Counted from the stretch's first letter, positions 13,011 to 24,052 are shown. The stretch is DNA of 64,000 bases from Acanthacorydalis orientalis (GCA_034766995.1 CM068313.1:10020083-10084082); one strand, 5' to 3'. The notes: generated by a model from the sequence alone, not told the origin. Numbers and translations are program-made.

Positions 13011-13169
13011 ACTTTAACGAGAGTGATTGTTCTTTAATTATTTTTTGAGCCCAGAATTATGTATTTTTTTTGAAAAGGAGAATTTATGAATCTTCTTATC
13101 AGTCTAAAAACGTTTTTGGTTAGAACTGAAATAATTGATAAATATACTTCTGGTACCATGATTAAATTT

Positions 13170-13425
13170 ACATTAACAAGGGAATTTTCTCACTCCTTAA
13201 CTAAAAACAATTTTTCTGATTAAAAATATTCGATAATTGATTATAGACTATTTTTCATTATTGATTATGTACATTTTAGTGATAATTTCATTATAAATCA
13301 GGTAATAAATCAGGCTCTGAGGTAATGGAATCGATATCTAAAAACATATAAGCAACAATGAAAAAGTATCAATTATTAAACATATTTCATTCAAAAAAAA
13401 TTGCGGATTAACTAAAAAAATCAAT
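13170..13425. repeat. Family C head-to-head inverted pair
   Basis: A reversed unit at about 13175-13300 has TTTTTCTGATTAAAAATATT and a GATTATGTACATTTTAGTGA end. It faces a forward unit beginning GGCTCTGAGGTAATGGAATC at about 13313 and continuing AACATATAAGCAACAATG. Confidence 0.55.
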
Positions 13426-14613
13426 TATAAAAGTTTAATATAATATAACAACGTACGATTTACAAAAGGTATTTTCTTTTCAAAATCATTTATACAGAAT
13501 CTCTGAAAATAACTATAAACAATCTACTATACTAAAAACTAAAACTTTAAGTAACTTTTCTCTAAAGAATTTATATAGTTTAAATTTATTTTAAAATAAT
13601 CACAGATTATTACAGTATTAAAGTTCAATGAACATCTAAATCTAAAGCTTATTCACGCAAAATAATTATTTTCTTATTACAGATAAGTTTATGAGCTAGT
13701 GAAATTATCACATCATCAATTATGGTCTCTGACCGTACTTTGTGCACTTAATTTTTCATGCACTCACGTCTATTTTGAAAGATTACATCACTGTAACGTT
13801 GAAAATAATGACAGGCAAGATTTCCCATACCATGCTTGATGAGTTTTAGATTTGTTGTCGACTACTTCTAAATATTTTTTAACAATTCGTTGTTTCGTTA
13901 AAATAATAATTAATTAAGATAGTATCATTATTAGCAACGTTTATTACTATAAAAATTAAATAATATTTTGATTATAAATTATACATAATGTAACTTAGAT
14001 TAGATTTTAAGATTATTTTTCATTTAAAAAGAGATTGATGAGACGAATCAGTAAAAAATTAAAACAATACTCCTTATGGAAATTTATGATATCAGATTTG
14101 CTCTCCTAACCAGTAGATTTAGTCACAGTTACTATTATTTTGTTTGAATCATTGAGATTGAGTTTGAAATGCGACTTAGAATATTAAAACAGCTTACTCG
14201 TAATAATAGACAACGGATATACAAGAAAATAAATATTATAATGATTGTTATTAATAAAAAAAATCGAGGAATAAACTTGAAATTTCAATTCTTTATTAAT
14301 TTGTTTTATTGATTTTCAATACTTAACCTCCAAAAAGTATATTATCTGAAACATTTCTTTTTAATGGCCGCATTCAATTCTATTTTTTTCATTGTATACC
14401 GTACATTCTTTTGTTATACACCGTGAGAGAGCTACATACATGTGACTGATGTTGATCAATCGAGACCAGACGATATCCATCAACCAATTATTGATGATAG
14501 GTAAAGTAAATGGTTAACGTTCTACTTGTAGATTGTTGCGGAGAGAGCGGAGTTGTGAGGAGATGATTTACACGGAAAATAAAAAAATATTTTATGGAAA
14601 TTTTACAATGGAA
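13426..14613. other. AT-rich stretch with no recognised gene
   Basis: No long frame and no identifiable repeat. The segment 14400-14560 is slightly richer in GC (GAGAGAGC and GGAGAGAGCGGAG stretches) but shows no coding signal. Confidence 0.4.
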
Positions 14614-14637
14614 TTATATATATATATATATATATAA
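14614..14637. repeat. (TA)n microsatellite
   Basis: About 24 bp, ending in AAATAATCC. Confidence 0.92.
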
Positions 14638-14654
14638 ATAATCCTTTGAAATAT

Positions 14655-15185
14655 TATGAAATTGACTTAACTTAAACTGACACGATTTGGTCTGATTAGA
14701 CTTGACTTGATCAGATCTAATATAACCTGACCTTTATTTGAATTAGAAAAAAAATCGTTTGTGACCCGATTCAAAAACAGTTTGCGAATTTGAACTCAAC
14801 TACAATGAAGAATTGATCTTATCTGATCTTGTTCAATCTTATCAGACGAAACTTAAACTGATTTACTTTAGATATGTGTAAATACAAAAAATAATCTTGT
14901 TGAAAAATTGTGTTTTAAAAAAATTATATTCTTAAAGAATATTGTTTTCAAATAATTTGATTATTAAAGAAGTTCAATTCTGAAAAAAGTTAACTTTCAA
15001 ACAATTGTTTTTTAAAACAATTATTTCAGAAGAATTCTCTGGCAATAAAACTTAGAAATAAAATATAAGAAATAGAACAAATATAATAGAGAAATTGATT
15101 TAATAAATATGTAGACTTGACAAACTAATTTGACCTGATATGAACAGTTTTAACATTACCAGATTTGTTCTGTTCTACTCTGATT
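14655..15185. repeat. Degenerate short-period repeat of the CTTGACCTGATC type
   Basis: Clusters of related words (GACTTAACTT, AAACTGACAC, GACTTGACTTGATCAGATCT, ATAACCTGACCT, GATCTTATCTGATCTTG, GACTTGACAAAC, TTGACCTGATATG) occur at 14655-14735, 14815-14870 and 15112-15185. They look like a decayed minisatellite of roughly 5-10 bp period, broken up by AT-rich sequence. Confidence 0.4.
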
Positions 15186-15233
15186 TTAAATTTGTCAGAA
15201 GTAACAATACGAAAATGTAAAAAATACTTTTAA

Positions 15234-15675
15234 TCTGTTAGTTGCGTAGCCGTATTTTAAAAGAGTGTATATACATTGTCGCAAAAATGAAGAGATGACG
15301 AGTATACTCGTCAAACACAGAGTGTATACAGCTGCTGTAAAATTGAATTAAATTGTAAAGAAATGTCATTTGATTTTTTTGAAAAATCAATAAATTTATT
15401 GTTCAAATTCATTGATATTATTTACAGAACTTATACATACACAATTTCCATACTAAAAAAGAGGAAAAGAAAATTCTTGGGAAAAAATGTTCTTATCACA
15501 AAATATTCTAAAATTTCTGAAATGTACGAATATGTTTTAGTTTTCACTAAAATTTTAATTTAAATGGAAAATGTTAATTACATTTTTTACCTGACCAGTA
15601 TACTCGTCATAACATAAAAAATGCCATTTATTCATGACGAGTATACTCTTCGTGCACTGATAAAAGGTTTACAAA
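15234..15675. mobile_element. piggyBac-type TTAA element, longer degraded copy
   Basis: It starts at a TTAA (15230-15233) followed by TCTGTTAGTTGCGTAGCC, the degraded partner of CCTGTTAG in the intact copy at 27741-27952. The first 150 bp match the reverse complement of that copy: the ATGAAG.GATGACGAGTATAC region, the CAGCTG..GTAAA region and the TTTGATTTTTTTGAAAAATC hairpin. It then carries about 220 extra bases. Three 18-bp TGACGAGTATACTCGTCA palindromes or near-palindromes lie at 15296-15313, 15592-15609 and 15635-15652. The right terminus is degraded. The 66-codon frame inside shows no transposase motif. Confidence 0.65.
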
Positions 15676-15942
15676 TAATTATCTTCTAATAATTGTATTT
15701 TTGAAGAATGCAATTTTTAAAATAATATATATTAAAAAAATCGAAAATTTTTCCAACCACTTATTAGAATTAAAAATAATTTATAAGAAATATTGATCTT
15801 AAGAAAGTGGCAGGTTACTGAATTAAAATTTGATAGGAGAGATAGAAGGCATAAGACAAATGCACACAACTCTGAGAATAGATGTAAACTATTATAGCAA
15901 TAAATATGATTTCAGACAGTTGTTTTTATTTTTATGTTGTAT

Positions 15943-15948
<6 letters not shown>

Positions 15949-16010
<62 letters not shown>

Positions 16011-16011
16011 A
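15949..16011. repeat. (TA)n(TG)n compound microsatellite
   Basis: TA to about 15995, then eight TG units. The 166-codon frame through it (15830-16330) has no ATG start and is largely the array's Ile-Tyr translation plus flanks. It is not a credible gene. Confidence 0.95.
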
Positions 16012-16335
16012 GTGTGGGTCTAGGTGTGTGTGTATACAAGATTTGTGTATATGCCGACAGTCTATTTTTATATTTTTCTCTTATATCGAGTTCTTTATTT
16101 TTGTTCTTCTTCAGGAAAAATATTTCTTGTCAAGTCTACACATTATTACGAGACGGTTTATCGTTGACAGCTTGCCAGGTATATCAGAAACGTTACGTGG
16201 AAAAACAATACACCTTCGTGATATAATTTATCATAACACTTTGCCACGCGATGTACGTTATGTAATAGGTCCGCAGTTATATTGCAGAAGGTCGCCAGAT
16301 CTTGTTTCTTCGTCGACAATTCACAACTGAATTAT
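16012..16335. other. Moderately GC-richer stretch, no gene recognised
   Basis: The stretch 16130-16320 has a more mixed composition (GAGACGGTTTATCGTTGACAG, GCCACGCGATGTACG, AGGTCGCCAGATC). Short frames here match no family I know. It could be a conserved non-coding block. Confidence 0.3.
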
Positions 16336-16339
16336 TTGT

Positions 16340-16374
16340 GTATGTATGTATATATATATATACGTATGTGTGTA
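16340..16374. repeat. TG/TA-rich microsatellite
   Basis: TGTATGTATGTATATATA followed by TACGTATGTGTG. Confidence 0.85.
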
Positions 16375-16789
16375 CATAATGGCTGAAAATGAATTTCCTG
16401 TTCTGTGTTTTCCTATTCTAATTTGAATAAATATCGTCGTAATTTCTCGAATGCAATTACCGTTTTCTTGGAAAATCGTTTGATTGTCTGCAATGATTGT
16501 CATGCTGTAACGAAACAACTATCGATTTATTTTTTTTAAACAACATATGGCTTTGATTTACATGTTTAGATATGTAAAGTGGAAATTCGACAGAATAATT
16601 TGTGTTCACGTAAGCAGTTATTTCGATTTTTAATACTTTTATTTGTTGCTATTGCTATTTATTTTTAATCGATTTTTTACATTAATTTCAAATATTTAAT
16701 ATTAAAAATGAAATGAAATAAGATCAATTGTGATTTTTTAGATTGATTACATGCTGCAAACTTATTTGTCTTTTTTTAAAAAAAACCTG

Positions 16790-16965
16790 GTTGCTTTTTG
16801 TATACCTTGGTGCTCTGAGAATGATGGTATCTTCACCGAAATAGGTATAAGTAACAGTCAACAATGATTAATAAACAATCATTGAAGAGTCTTGATTTGA
16901 ATATTTTTTAATATGTGGGCATAGTACAAAATTCAATAACGAAAAATCATCTCACACTCAACTGT
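16790..16965 (+). repeat. Family C repeat, forward unit
   Basis: A clear start, TACCTTGGTGCTCTGAGAAT, is followed by GATGGTATCTTCACCGAAAT, AGGTATAAGTAACAGTCAAC and AATGATTAATAAACAATCAT. The terminal part (TTTTGATCAGAA and the GTGGGG block) is more degraded. Confidence 0.65.
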
Positions 16966-17714
16966 TGACTAAATTCTATTTTTAATTCTTTATTTAAATC
17001 TCTTATCGATCTTTTTTCTTATGGGATATTTTTTAATATTTTTAAATACTGCCTCTTCGATTTTGGACCACTTATTAAATTTTATCAATAATTCATGTTT
17101 ACTACAAATGAATATTTTTCTGGTAGTCTTGGTGTTTATGAATCTTAAATTAATAAGTTTCGATTCGTAAACCATCCTCAGATAGCTTTAAGACCAACTT
17201 GAATAAAACAGCAAAAAATGATTAATAATTAATTAAATATTTTATAAAGATAACGTTTTTTTTTGGTGTGTGTTGCGAGAGAAAAAAATATTTCTGTAAC
17301 TATTTTTTTTAATTAAAATAATTATAATTTTTCTACGACTCTTTCATTATAGTTTTTGAATACTTTGATTTAAAATAAGTATTATAAACGTAATCTAAAT
17401 ACTGATAATATTATAGTTGAATTTTTAAAATTAAATTTTCATTTTTCTTTCTAAAATAGCGTAAAAACAATTAATTATTATTAACAGTTAATTTTAGTAA
17501 GTAGAATCGTTTTTCTTTCATAAAGAAATACTGTCATACTCAGATATAATTACTTTGTTTTAAAATATATTTTAACATGTTTATTCATTTATTTTTCAAG
17601 CAGAATTAGGAATATTCAAATTTATTCTGTTATAGTCCAGTGGTTAATCAATTAGATTCTAACCTATATATTTATTGATTGATTTGATGATTTGTTCTAT
17701 TATATCATCTAAGT

Positions 17715-17880
17715 GTATATTTTCCATCACTGTTTTTGGTACGATTGGTATCTTCAAATAGATATTAAAGATTTGAAACTATAATATTTGCTTGAAGATG
17801 GCGAACGTACCGAAATAAGTACTGAAAAACAGGAAATAAGATTATTTAAAAGTTAGAAAACGGATCACAGGTATAGAAAC
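17715..17880. repeat. Family D fold-back repeat, copy 2
   Basis: The left arm (CACTGTTTTTGGTACGATTG then GTATCTTCAA, near 17728-17758) is complementary to the right arm (TTGAAGATGGCGAACGTACC then GAAATAAGTACTGAAAAACA, near 17791-17832). It is followed by an AATAAGATTATTTAAAAG stretch and then GGATCACAGGTATA, a downstream flank also present after the copy at 43712-43872. Confidence 0.55.
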
Positions 17881-18229
17881 GTAGAATTTTAATTCAAGTT
17901 TGAGTTCGAATTTTCTAAAAATATATTATTTTCAATTTATAAAACGATTGTTTCAAATTTCAAATCGTTTTAAGTTTTAACAATATTTTAATATAAGTAA
18001 AGAAATCGTTTTGATAAATCGTTTATCATAAATTAGTCTTTCAAAGATGAAGTATTTCCACGCGTAGAATACATTGATAAAATACAAAACATAATAACAT
18101 ACTGAACGAAAAACGAGATCACAAGAGCACGAGGGAAGTGCGTGGGTGTCATAAAACAATTTTCATCTACTTATTTTATGTACTAAAAATACAGTCTTTC
18201 ACTGTTATTCCAATACGATGAGTTATTCC

Positions 18230-18530
18230 GTATGCTTCGAAAGCCACCTAAAAACTTTATGGAAGTTCGCTGATTCGATGTGAACGAACGAACGCACGAC
18301 GAACGGACGGCCGTGGGGTGCGCGACTCCACGTAATCCAGCGGATTTAAAACAATATCATCGCCATCAGTCTTCCGTGTCGAGATTTATTTTATGTTTAT
18401 GAAAAATTATTTATTGTCCTGCGGGAAGCCAATGAAATGAAACTGGAATGACATTTTTCTTTTGTTATGACTGTGAACGGTGACGGGCAGATGTGGATTT
18501 ATCCATTTTAATAGTCATAGTTATATACCA
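18230..18530. other. GC-richer island
   Basis: It contains GAACGAACGAACGCACGACG (a short GAAC/CGAA tandem), GGACGGCCGTGGGGTGCGCG and a GTGAACGGTGACGGGCAGAT stretch. No frame of note crosses it. It is a candidate conserved non-coding element. Confidence 0.35.
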
Positions 18531-18558
18531 CACGTACATCCCTATATTATATTTACAC

Positions 18559-18560
<2 letters not shown>

Positions 18561-18602
<42 letters not shown>
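18561..18602. repeat. (AT)n microsatellite
   Basis: Pure run of about 42 bp directly downstream of the GC-richer island. Confidence 0.96.
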
Positions 18603-18604
<2 letters not shown>

Positions 18605-19239
18605 GTATATAAAAAAATCAAAAGATAAAACTATTAATAAAATCATAAATATTTTGTCAAGTATTAAATTTTTATGCATTTTTTAATAATCTAACTAATA
18701 ATCTATTGCAGAAAGACTTAAAAATAAATAGAATTGATTGTGAAAATCTAGTACAGTGTTCAATAGTAAATTCGTTAGAAGTCATTTACATATAAATAAA
18801 ATAAATATCTTTTTTCAGTTCTTGATGAAAGATTTGTAAATAATTTATATTTTTAAAATATTTTTTAAATTCTATCATTCTAATTTTATTTATAATTCAT
18901 TTTTTAGTGTATCATCAAATATATTACAAATTTATTGACGGGGTTTTCAAATACGGTACGGAGTTATTTTTAAAAGTGGTGGTTTACATGGAAAGAGACA
19001 TTGAAAACATGTAATATATTTTATTAAGTCGTTATATAAACTTATAACAATATTAGGATGTATATGTTTGATTGGTAAAAATATTTGTGACTTATTATAC
19101 AAAACTATTAAAAATATTTATAATATACAAGAAAAGAACGAAATTAAGAACAATAGTAAATATTACTGAAGACATTTTTTCAGATAAAGAGAGTGGTTTC
19201 ATGAATTTATTTTAAAGAAATGTGTCAATACATACATTT

Positions 19240-19554
19240 TCTAAAATTGTTTTCGCATTTTTGTATGTTTTATGCATCAGAACATCTTCCTAAAGCTGAA
19301 CAAATCATTTTAGAGGCTTCGGTAGAATTTTTGTAAATTGAAACACCAAAAGTATGCAATGCCTAATATGTTGTTTTTCGGACGCCATCATGTTTACTAT
19401 TGTTTTGAGAGGTTATGCTAACTGATTGACCAAATTACATAGTACTTTTAAATTTTCTTGTTGTCACTTCAAAATCCTAAAACGACGAAAAAATATTTTA
19501 ATTTAAAACAGACTTATGATTGATTGAATTTAAAGGTACCGAATTAATTTTTAC

Positions 19555-19560
<6 letters not shown>
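19240..19560 (-). mobile_element. Mariner family A, truncated copy 2
   Basis: The right end is well kept: GGTACCGAATTAATTTTTAC then ACCTTA at 19535-19560, which is the family A inverted repeat. The subterminal GATTGATTGAATTTAAAGG and GAGGTTATGCTAACTGATTG blocks are also present. The transposase start region reads leftward (GCAATGCCTAATATG, TTTTCGGACGCCATCATG). The left end is lost near 19240. A TA array begins exactly at the outer edge of the right inverted repeat. Confidence 0.75.

Positions 19561-19590
<30 letters not shown>
19559..19590. repeat. (TA)n microsatellite abutting a mariner end
   Basis: The run starts at the last bases of the family A inverted repeat, so the TA target site of the insertion and the array coincide. 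Confidence 0.95.
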
Positions 19591-19592
<2 letters not shown>

Positions 19593-20006
19593 AAGTTACA
19601 TTTTAATATTCACCACAATATTTAATTTGATGAAGAAGAAAATTATAAAACTTGTATACTGACAACCCATTAAGTTGAAACTATAATATTACAAATTTAG
19701 ATTATTTATTCTGACATAGGTAATCATAGCTTGTTACTTTTTGAATGTTTTTATTTAGATGGTAATCTGTAGTGTATTTTAAACCTGATATGTATGTTAA
19801 AAAATAAAAAATAAATATTAAAACAGCCAGACATATAAAACACATATTCAAACTGACAGTTATTTACAAACAATTCGTAAATCTCACCATTTTTTACCGT
19901 TATTTTACGTTCATTATTTTTCAAACTATCACACTGCACTATTAAAATGTATTTTTTGTATAATTTACTATTTGAAATGAATATTGTAATTTGTTGCATT
20001 GTTATA

Positions 20007-20009
<3 letters not shown>

Positions 20010-20078
<69 letters not shown>

Positions 20079-20079
20079 A
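20010..20079. repeat. (TA)n(TG)n compound microsatellite
   Basis: About 55 bp of TA followed by seven TG units. Confidence 0.96.
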
Positions 20080-20129
20080 GTAATTTACAATAGTTATTTT
20101 ACTTGTATAGTTAGATACTCATATCCCTA

Positions 20130-20306
20130 TTGACTCATTGAACACAATGTCGTGCCATACACCGATTCATCTTGTTAATCCGATCTACTGCACATTGACA
20201 GGGTTTCAGTAACATGGTCCATACGTATCTGTCAATCGGTAGACGGTTTCAAATTATTGACGAGTACCGATTGTGTCCGTTTATGGGTTTCGGATAGATC
20301 CCTCGC

Positions 20307-20367
<61 letters not shown>

Positions 20368-20700
20368 TGATTCGATTCCCAGACACGTCAGTCTTCCACA
20401 AAATCACCATGTCCACGTCCCATCACGTCAATCACAAATCTCGTCACCCTTGCACTAGTCACAAGGGCTAACCGTCCTGCGTTCAAGACATCCGTCCACT
20501 GTCTGTCCACCATGTGCGTCGCCCATTTCCCGTTTCCGATTTTATCTGACTGTGCACGTCGAACAGCTAATTGCTATTAGTATCGTCTGAGATTGAGATC
20601 GCTTTTCCTGTTTTTACCCCGAAATGGACTTCTTTTTCGTTGCATTTTAAGGGGCGTGAATCTGATTGATGTGTCTGCACGCGATTCAAAATCTCTGATA
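20130..20700. other. GC-richer island split by a TA array
   Basis: Upstream of the array lies a 9-bp perfect inverted repeat, CAATCGGTA (20233-20241) and TACCGATTG (20265-20273). Downstream, CACGTC occurs three times between 20383 and 20430. A CCCTTG/CAAGGG hairpin lies at 20447-20467. The island continues with CATGTGCGTCGCCC and a CCCCGAAATGG stretch. No reading frame crosses it. This looks like conserved non-coding or promoter-like DNA rather than a coding exon. Confidence 0.4.
20312..20364. repeat. (TA)n microsatellite
   Basis: About 52 bp, lying inside the GC-richer island. Confidence 0.96.
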
Positions 20701-22000
20701 TGGTGTTTTTTTCTTTATCCTGTTTAAATGAAATCACCAAGTATGAGTAATGTATGAGATTAAGTTATTAATGTGTTCGTGTTTAGTTCTTGATGTTAGA
20801 ATTTCTAATGTTACCCTTCTGTCTCCCCTCATTCATAACTATTATATTACTTTTAATAAGAATTTCAGTCACGACATTTCATCACTGTTGTGATTTTTCA
20901 GATCAAAACATCATTAAATATGAATGTGTTTTGTTAATAAAAGCACTATTCAACCAAATAGCTTATTTTGAATATGAAGATGTTTAAATTTGGATGTGTT
21001 TTATCAAAAATTTAATATTTATACAAAAATGTACTTCGAATAAAAAATAAATCCACTATATCACATATAATACCATTTTCAAAAAAATATTGCAGAATTT
21101 TCCCAATAAATACTGTTAATTTTTTGTAAAAGTTGAGAAAAATTGAAAAATATTGAAATTCTGATCGATATTTAAAAAGAAATTGAAACTTTCACAAATA
21201 AATTATATTTTATATTAATCTTTTCAAAAATTAGTTTATAGGGTCAAAAATAGCATTTCATGAGAGAAGTAGACATTTTTTTTTCAAAATATATTGAATA
21301 AAAAAACAATTCTATTGTTAATTTATTTTTTTTTCGATAAGGAAATTATTTTCCTACAGAAAAGTTTTTTCATGAAGTAATTAATATTTTTTTTATAATT
21401 AATAAAAAAAATGTTCGTTATTTCCCTTAACATGAATATTTTTGGGTGAAATTCATCATAATACAAGTACATTTTTTTGTTGATTAATGAAGAAATCATG
21501 ACTTACATAAACCTAGTATAATTTTAAAACAACACTTTTTAATGTCATGTAGAAAATAACAATATTAATCAAATGTAAAAAAATTATACGTAGATAACGT
21601 AATTGAAGAAATAAGGGTGTACTGGTATTACAAGGGTGAACTGGTTTTATTAGGGTTAAATATTTTTTACAGTTTGTTGAAGATTGATTAGAGCGTGTAT
21701 AAAAAAATTGAAAAAAGCTAATAAATAAGTAAGTCGTAATATATTACCATAATTCATATAACCCTTCTAGATGTTATTTTACAACGCAAACCCCTCGTAT
21801 AAAATAACCACACATTCCATAAAAAAGAATGACTGTATTGCTACCACCCCATTGACAGAACTAGTAAGAATCGTCTCTGTTAAAAAAGAGAAACATAATA
21901 TTTTTCCGTTCTAATAACTCATCTTTCAAAACTGTAATGAGCCAAGTCGACGGCACAAAAGGGCACAGCATAAGTTCTCGTAATAAATTATCTTAATAAT
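20701..22000. other. AT-rich stretch with no recognised gene
   Basis: Long poly-A and poly-T containing sequence. The frame at 20790-20987 (65 codons, TTG start) shows no motif. The short direct repeat AAGGGTGTACTGGTATTAC / AAGGGTGAACTGGTTTTAT occurs at about 21613-21650. Confidence 0.4.
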
Positions 22001-22360
22001 TACAAGTGGATAGTCATTTTAAATACCCACACACACACATACGCGTAGTGTTACCCTTCAAAAGATTCAGTTTGCTGCAAAACATCTCTCTGTTCATTCC
22101 GTCTACAATATTACAACTACACTACACTCTACATTCTGTTATGTGTTCTTCATTTCGCATTCAACATCTGCCATTGAGGCATTGTACATTTCTGCTTATG
22201 ATGAATCGTGGTCGATGGGGTGGCCCCTACACTTTGCTGCCCACGTCGTTTCGGGGATGGAAATTATGCGTGAACTATCGTTATACAGCGGCGTAGTCGA
22301 ATTAATTATATATGTAGTTCATACTAGACAAGTTCATTGTGAGTTTAATTAGTTCGTATT
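22001..22360. other. GC-richer stretch with two overlapping short frames
   Basis: Frames at 22006-22296 (96 codons, TTG start) and 22143-22352 (69 codons) overlap in different registers. Neither resembles a known protein, and two competing frames argue against coding. The CGATGGGGTGGCCCC and CACGTCGTTTCGGGGATGG stretches stand out from the AT background. Confidence 0.3.
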
Positions 22361-22650
22361 AGAGTCTCGAAGTTTGACATGTCTTGTTCGGATTTTTTCT
22401 CGGTTCAGAACTAGATTTACTTTCAGTCTTGGGAACTCAATCATAAATATCACACACGTATACCCACACAAACACACACATATTTAACTAGAAATGATGT
22501 AAATCAAAACCAGTTAAAATACATGAATTAATACATGAATTTTGAAATGGTTTGAAGGATTCAAATAAAATAACTATGAATAAGTGGCATACAGAAATAT
22601 AATATAATAGAAAACGTTTTATTTTATTAAGTATTAATTTTTATTTTCAA

Positions 22651-22690
22651 ACTAGTGGGCTTTGCCCCCTGCTCGCTGCGCTCGACCACT
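22651..22690. repeat. GC-rich structured module
   Basis: A 40-bp island in very AT-rich DNA. The outer stem AGTGG (22654-22658) pairs with CCACT (22686-22690). An inner GGGC-TTT-GCCC hairpin (22657-22667) and the GCTCGCTGCGCTC stretch follow. It has the look of a transposon-terminal hairpin module, but the family is not established here. Confidence 0.4.
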
Positions 22691-22786
22691 TGTCAATTAT
22701 ATGCATGTCATGTAACCGAGTGAAACAATAAACATATTTGGGTATCTTAGAAGCCACGTCTCAAATAAATAAGTCGACGTCATGGA

Positions 22787-22788
<2 letters not shown>

Positions 22789-22853
<65 letters not shown>
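22789..22853. repeat. (TA)n microsatellite
   Basis: Pure run of about 65 bp. It lies at the edge of the tandem duplication that follows. Confidence 0.97.
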
Positions 22854-22856
<3 letters not shown>

Positions 22857-23030
22857 AGATATCTATGTACACATTGTTGCAGATAAATTATTTTATAAAA
22901 TGATTTGGGGATAATTTTAATTATATATATATAAATATATGTTAGTATGTTTATACAATCATTATCGCAGACAGATTGCAACGTGTTATTTTATATATGA
23001 GATAAACATATTTGTGTACCACAAAAACCT
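22853..23030. repeat. Imperfect tandem duplication, about 85-bp period
   Basis: GTTAGATATCTATGTACACA, then TTGTTGCAGATAAATT, is repeated as GTTAGTATGTTTATACAATC, then ATTATCGCAGACAGATT. In addition AATAAACATATTTGGGTATC at 22728 recurs as GATAAACATATTTGTGTACC at about 23001. The minus-strand 94-codon frame here is this repeat plus Ile-Tyr array, not a gene. Confidence 0.45.
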
Positions 23031-23139
23031 CGATGTCATCGATAATTCTTTGTGGATAACTTTGATTTTATGTAAATAGAGGTAAACACATTTAATGTTG
23101 ATAAAGATTATTTTATTTCAATTTAAAATTTAAACAACT

Positions 23140-23638
23140 AAGGAATGATTTTTGGCGCTCAGGTTTGTCACTTTTAAATCTCCAGTTATAAATTTATGCC
23201 AAAAAAACCTTCCTTTTAAACCGTGTCAGCGAGGACGTAGCTGTATCGCATCTTCTTTCTTTGTTTTTTTATGAGCTGAGCTCATGTAAAATCTATTAGC
23301 CTAGCTTTTGAATTTTTTCTAGTCGATGTAAACAATAATAAATTGCTTTTTGGGTAACTCCGAGTTGTTGAGAGAATTCTTGTTCAATCTGAGAGGAGTT
23401 TTTACTTAACAGCTACTTAAATTTTTAATCTTCCATTTTTTCGGGTATCCGGAACGTTCTCGAATGAAAAGATCAAAATCACCACTCCAAAACCTTTGAA
23501 ACTCTTCTTTGTATGTTTTATGTATCACAACATCTTTCTCTAAAGATGAACAAATCAGTCTCACGGATACGGCAGCATTTTTTTCAATCGAAATACGAAA
23601 AGGATGCAATGTTTAATATATTGATTTTTTAACGCCAT
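23140..23638 (-). pseudogene. Mariner transposase pseudogene, N-terminal half
   Basis: The start codon is at 23636-23638, deduced from the conserved ATGGCG in the family. Reading leftward, with a frameshift near residue 15, the translation gives the first helix-turn-helix (ICSSLEKDVVIHKTYKEEFQ, then RFWSGDFDL as the RWFxRFxSGxFxL motif). The second helix-turn-helix follows (SQIEQEFSQQLGVTQKAIYY). Then comes a decayed stretch matching the region before the first catalytic Asp (RKVFLA, then a stop, IYNW). Intact mariner transposases have about 345 residues, and here roughly the first 165 remain, with at least four stops. In life it would bind the terminal repeats and excise the element. This copy cannot. 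Confidence 0.85.
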
Positions 23639-23682
23639 TGCGTTCACTATTGTTTTGTGAGGTTATGCTAACTGCTTGGCCA

Positions 23683-23720
<38 letters not shown>
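23683..23720. repeat. (AT)n microsatellite grown inside mariner copy 3
   Basis: Sister copies read CCAAGATATATAGTGTTTTT at this position. Here the ATATATA core is about 36 bp long. It is followed by an inverted duplicate of TAGTTTTTAAAT / ATTTAAAAACACTA. Confidence 0.95.
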
Positions 23721-23722
<2 letters not shown>

Positions 23723-24015
23723 TTTAAATTAACATTTAAAAACACTATATATCGCTTAGGTTAGCGCTTCAAAATTCGAAAATTAAAAGAAAAAATTTTA
23801 ATTTAAAACAGAGTTATAATTGATTCAATTTGAAGACACCCAAATAATTTTTATACTCTCAATATAATAACTAATTATAAAAAAAACTATCTCGTGAAAA
23901 TAACTCCCTTTTATTATATACTTTTAGAATACGAATTTATACTTTTTTACAGAAAAATGATTACAAAATCGATTTCTATATTATTCGGAAGAAAAAGGTT
24001 TATAATAATTTTTTT

Positions 24016-24018
<3 letters not shown>

Positions 24019-24048
<30 letters not shown>
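24019..24048. repeat. (AT)n microsatellite
   Basis: About 30 bp. Confidence 0.95.

Positions 24049-24052
<4 letters not shown>

Larger units (their letters stand above)
23130..23880 (-). mobile_element. Mariner family A, longer copy 3 with transposase remnant
   Basis: The 5' end lies at the right: AATTTGAAGACACCCAAATA then ATTTTTATACTC near 23828-23863 is a degraded inverted repeat. The family leader and the GAGGTTATGCTAACTGCTTG block follow, then a transposase frame reading leftward. The element stops near 23130 without a 3' inverted repeat, so it is truncated in the catalytic region. A 36-bp TA array has grown inside the leader. Confidence 0.8.

Noticed and set aside
22006..22352. Overlapping 96- and 69-codon frames as genes
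   Set aside because: They overlap in different registers, one lacks an ATG, and neither resembles a known protein.
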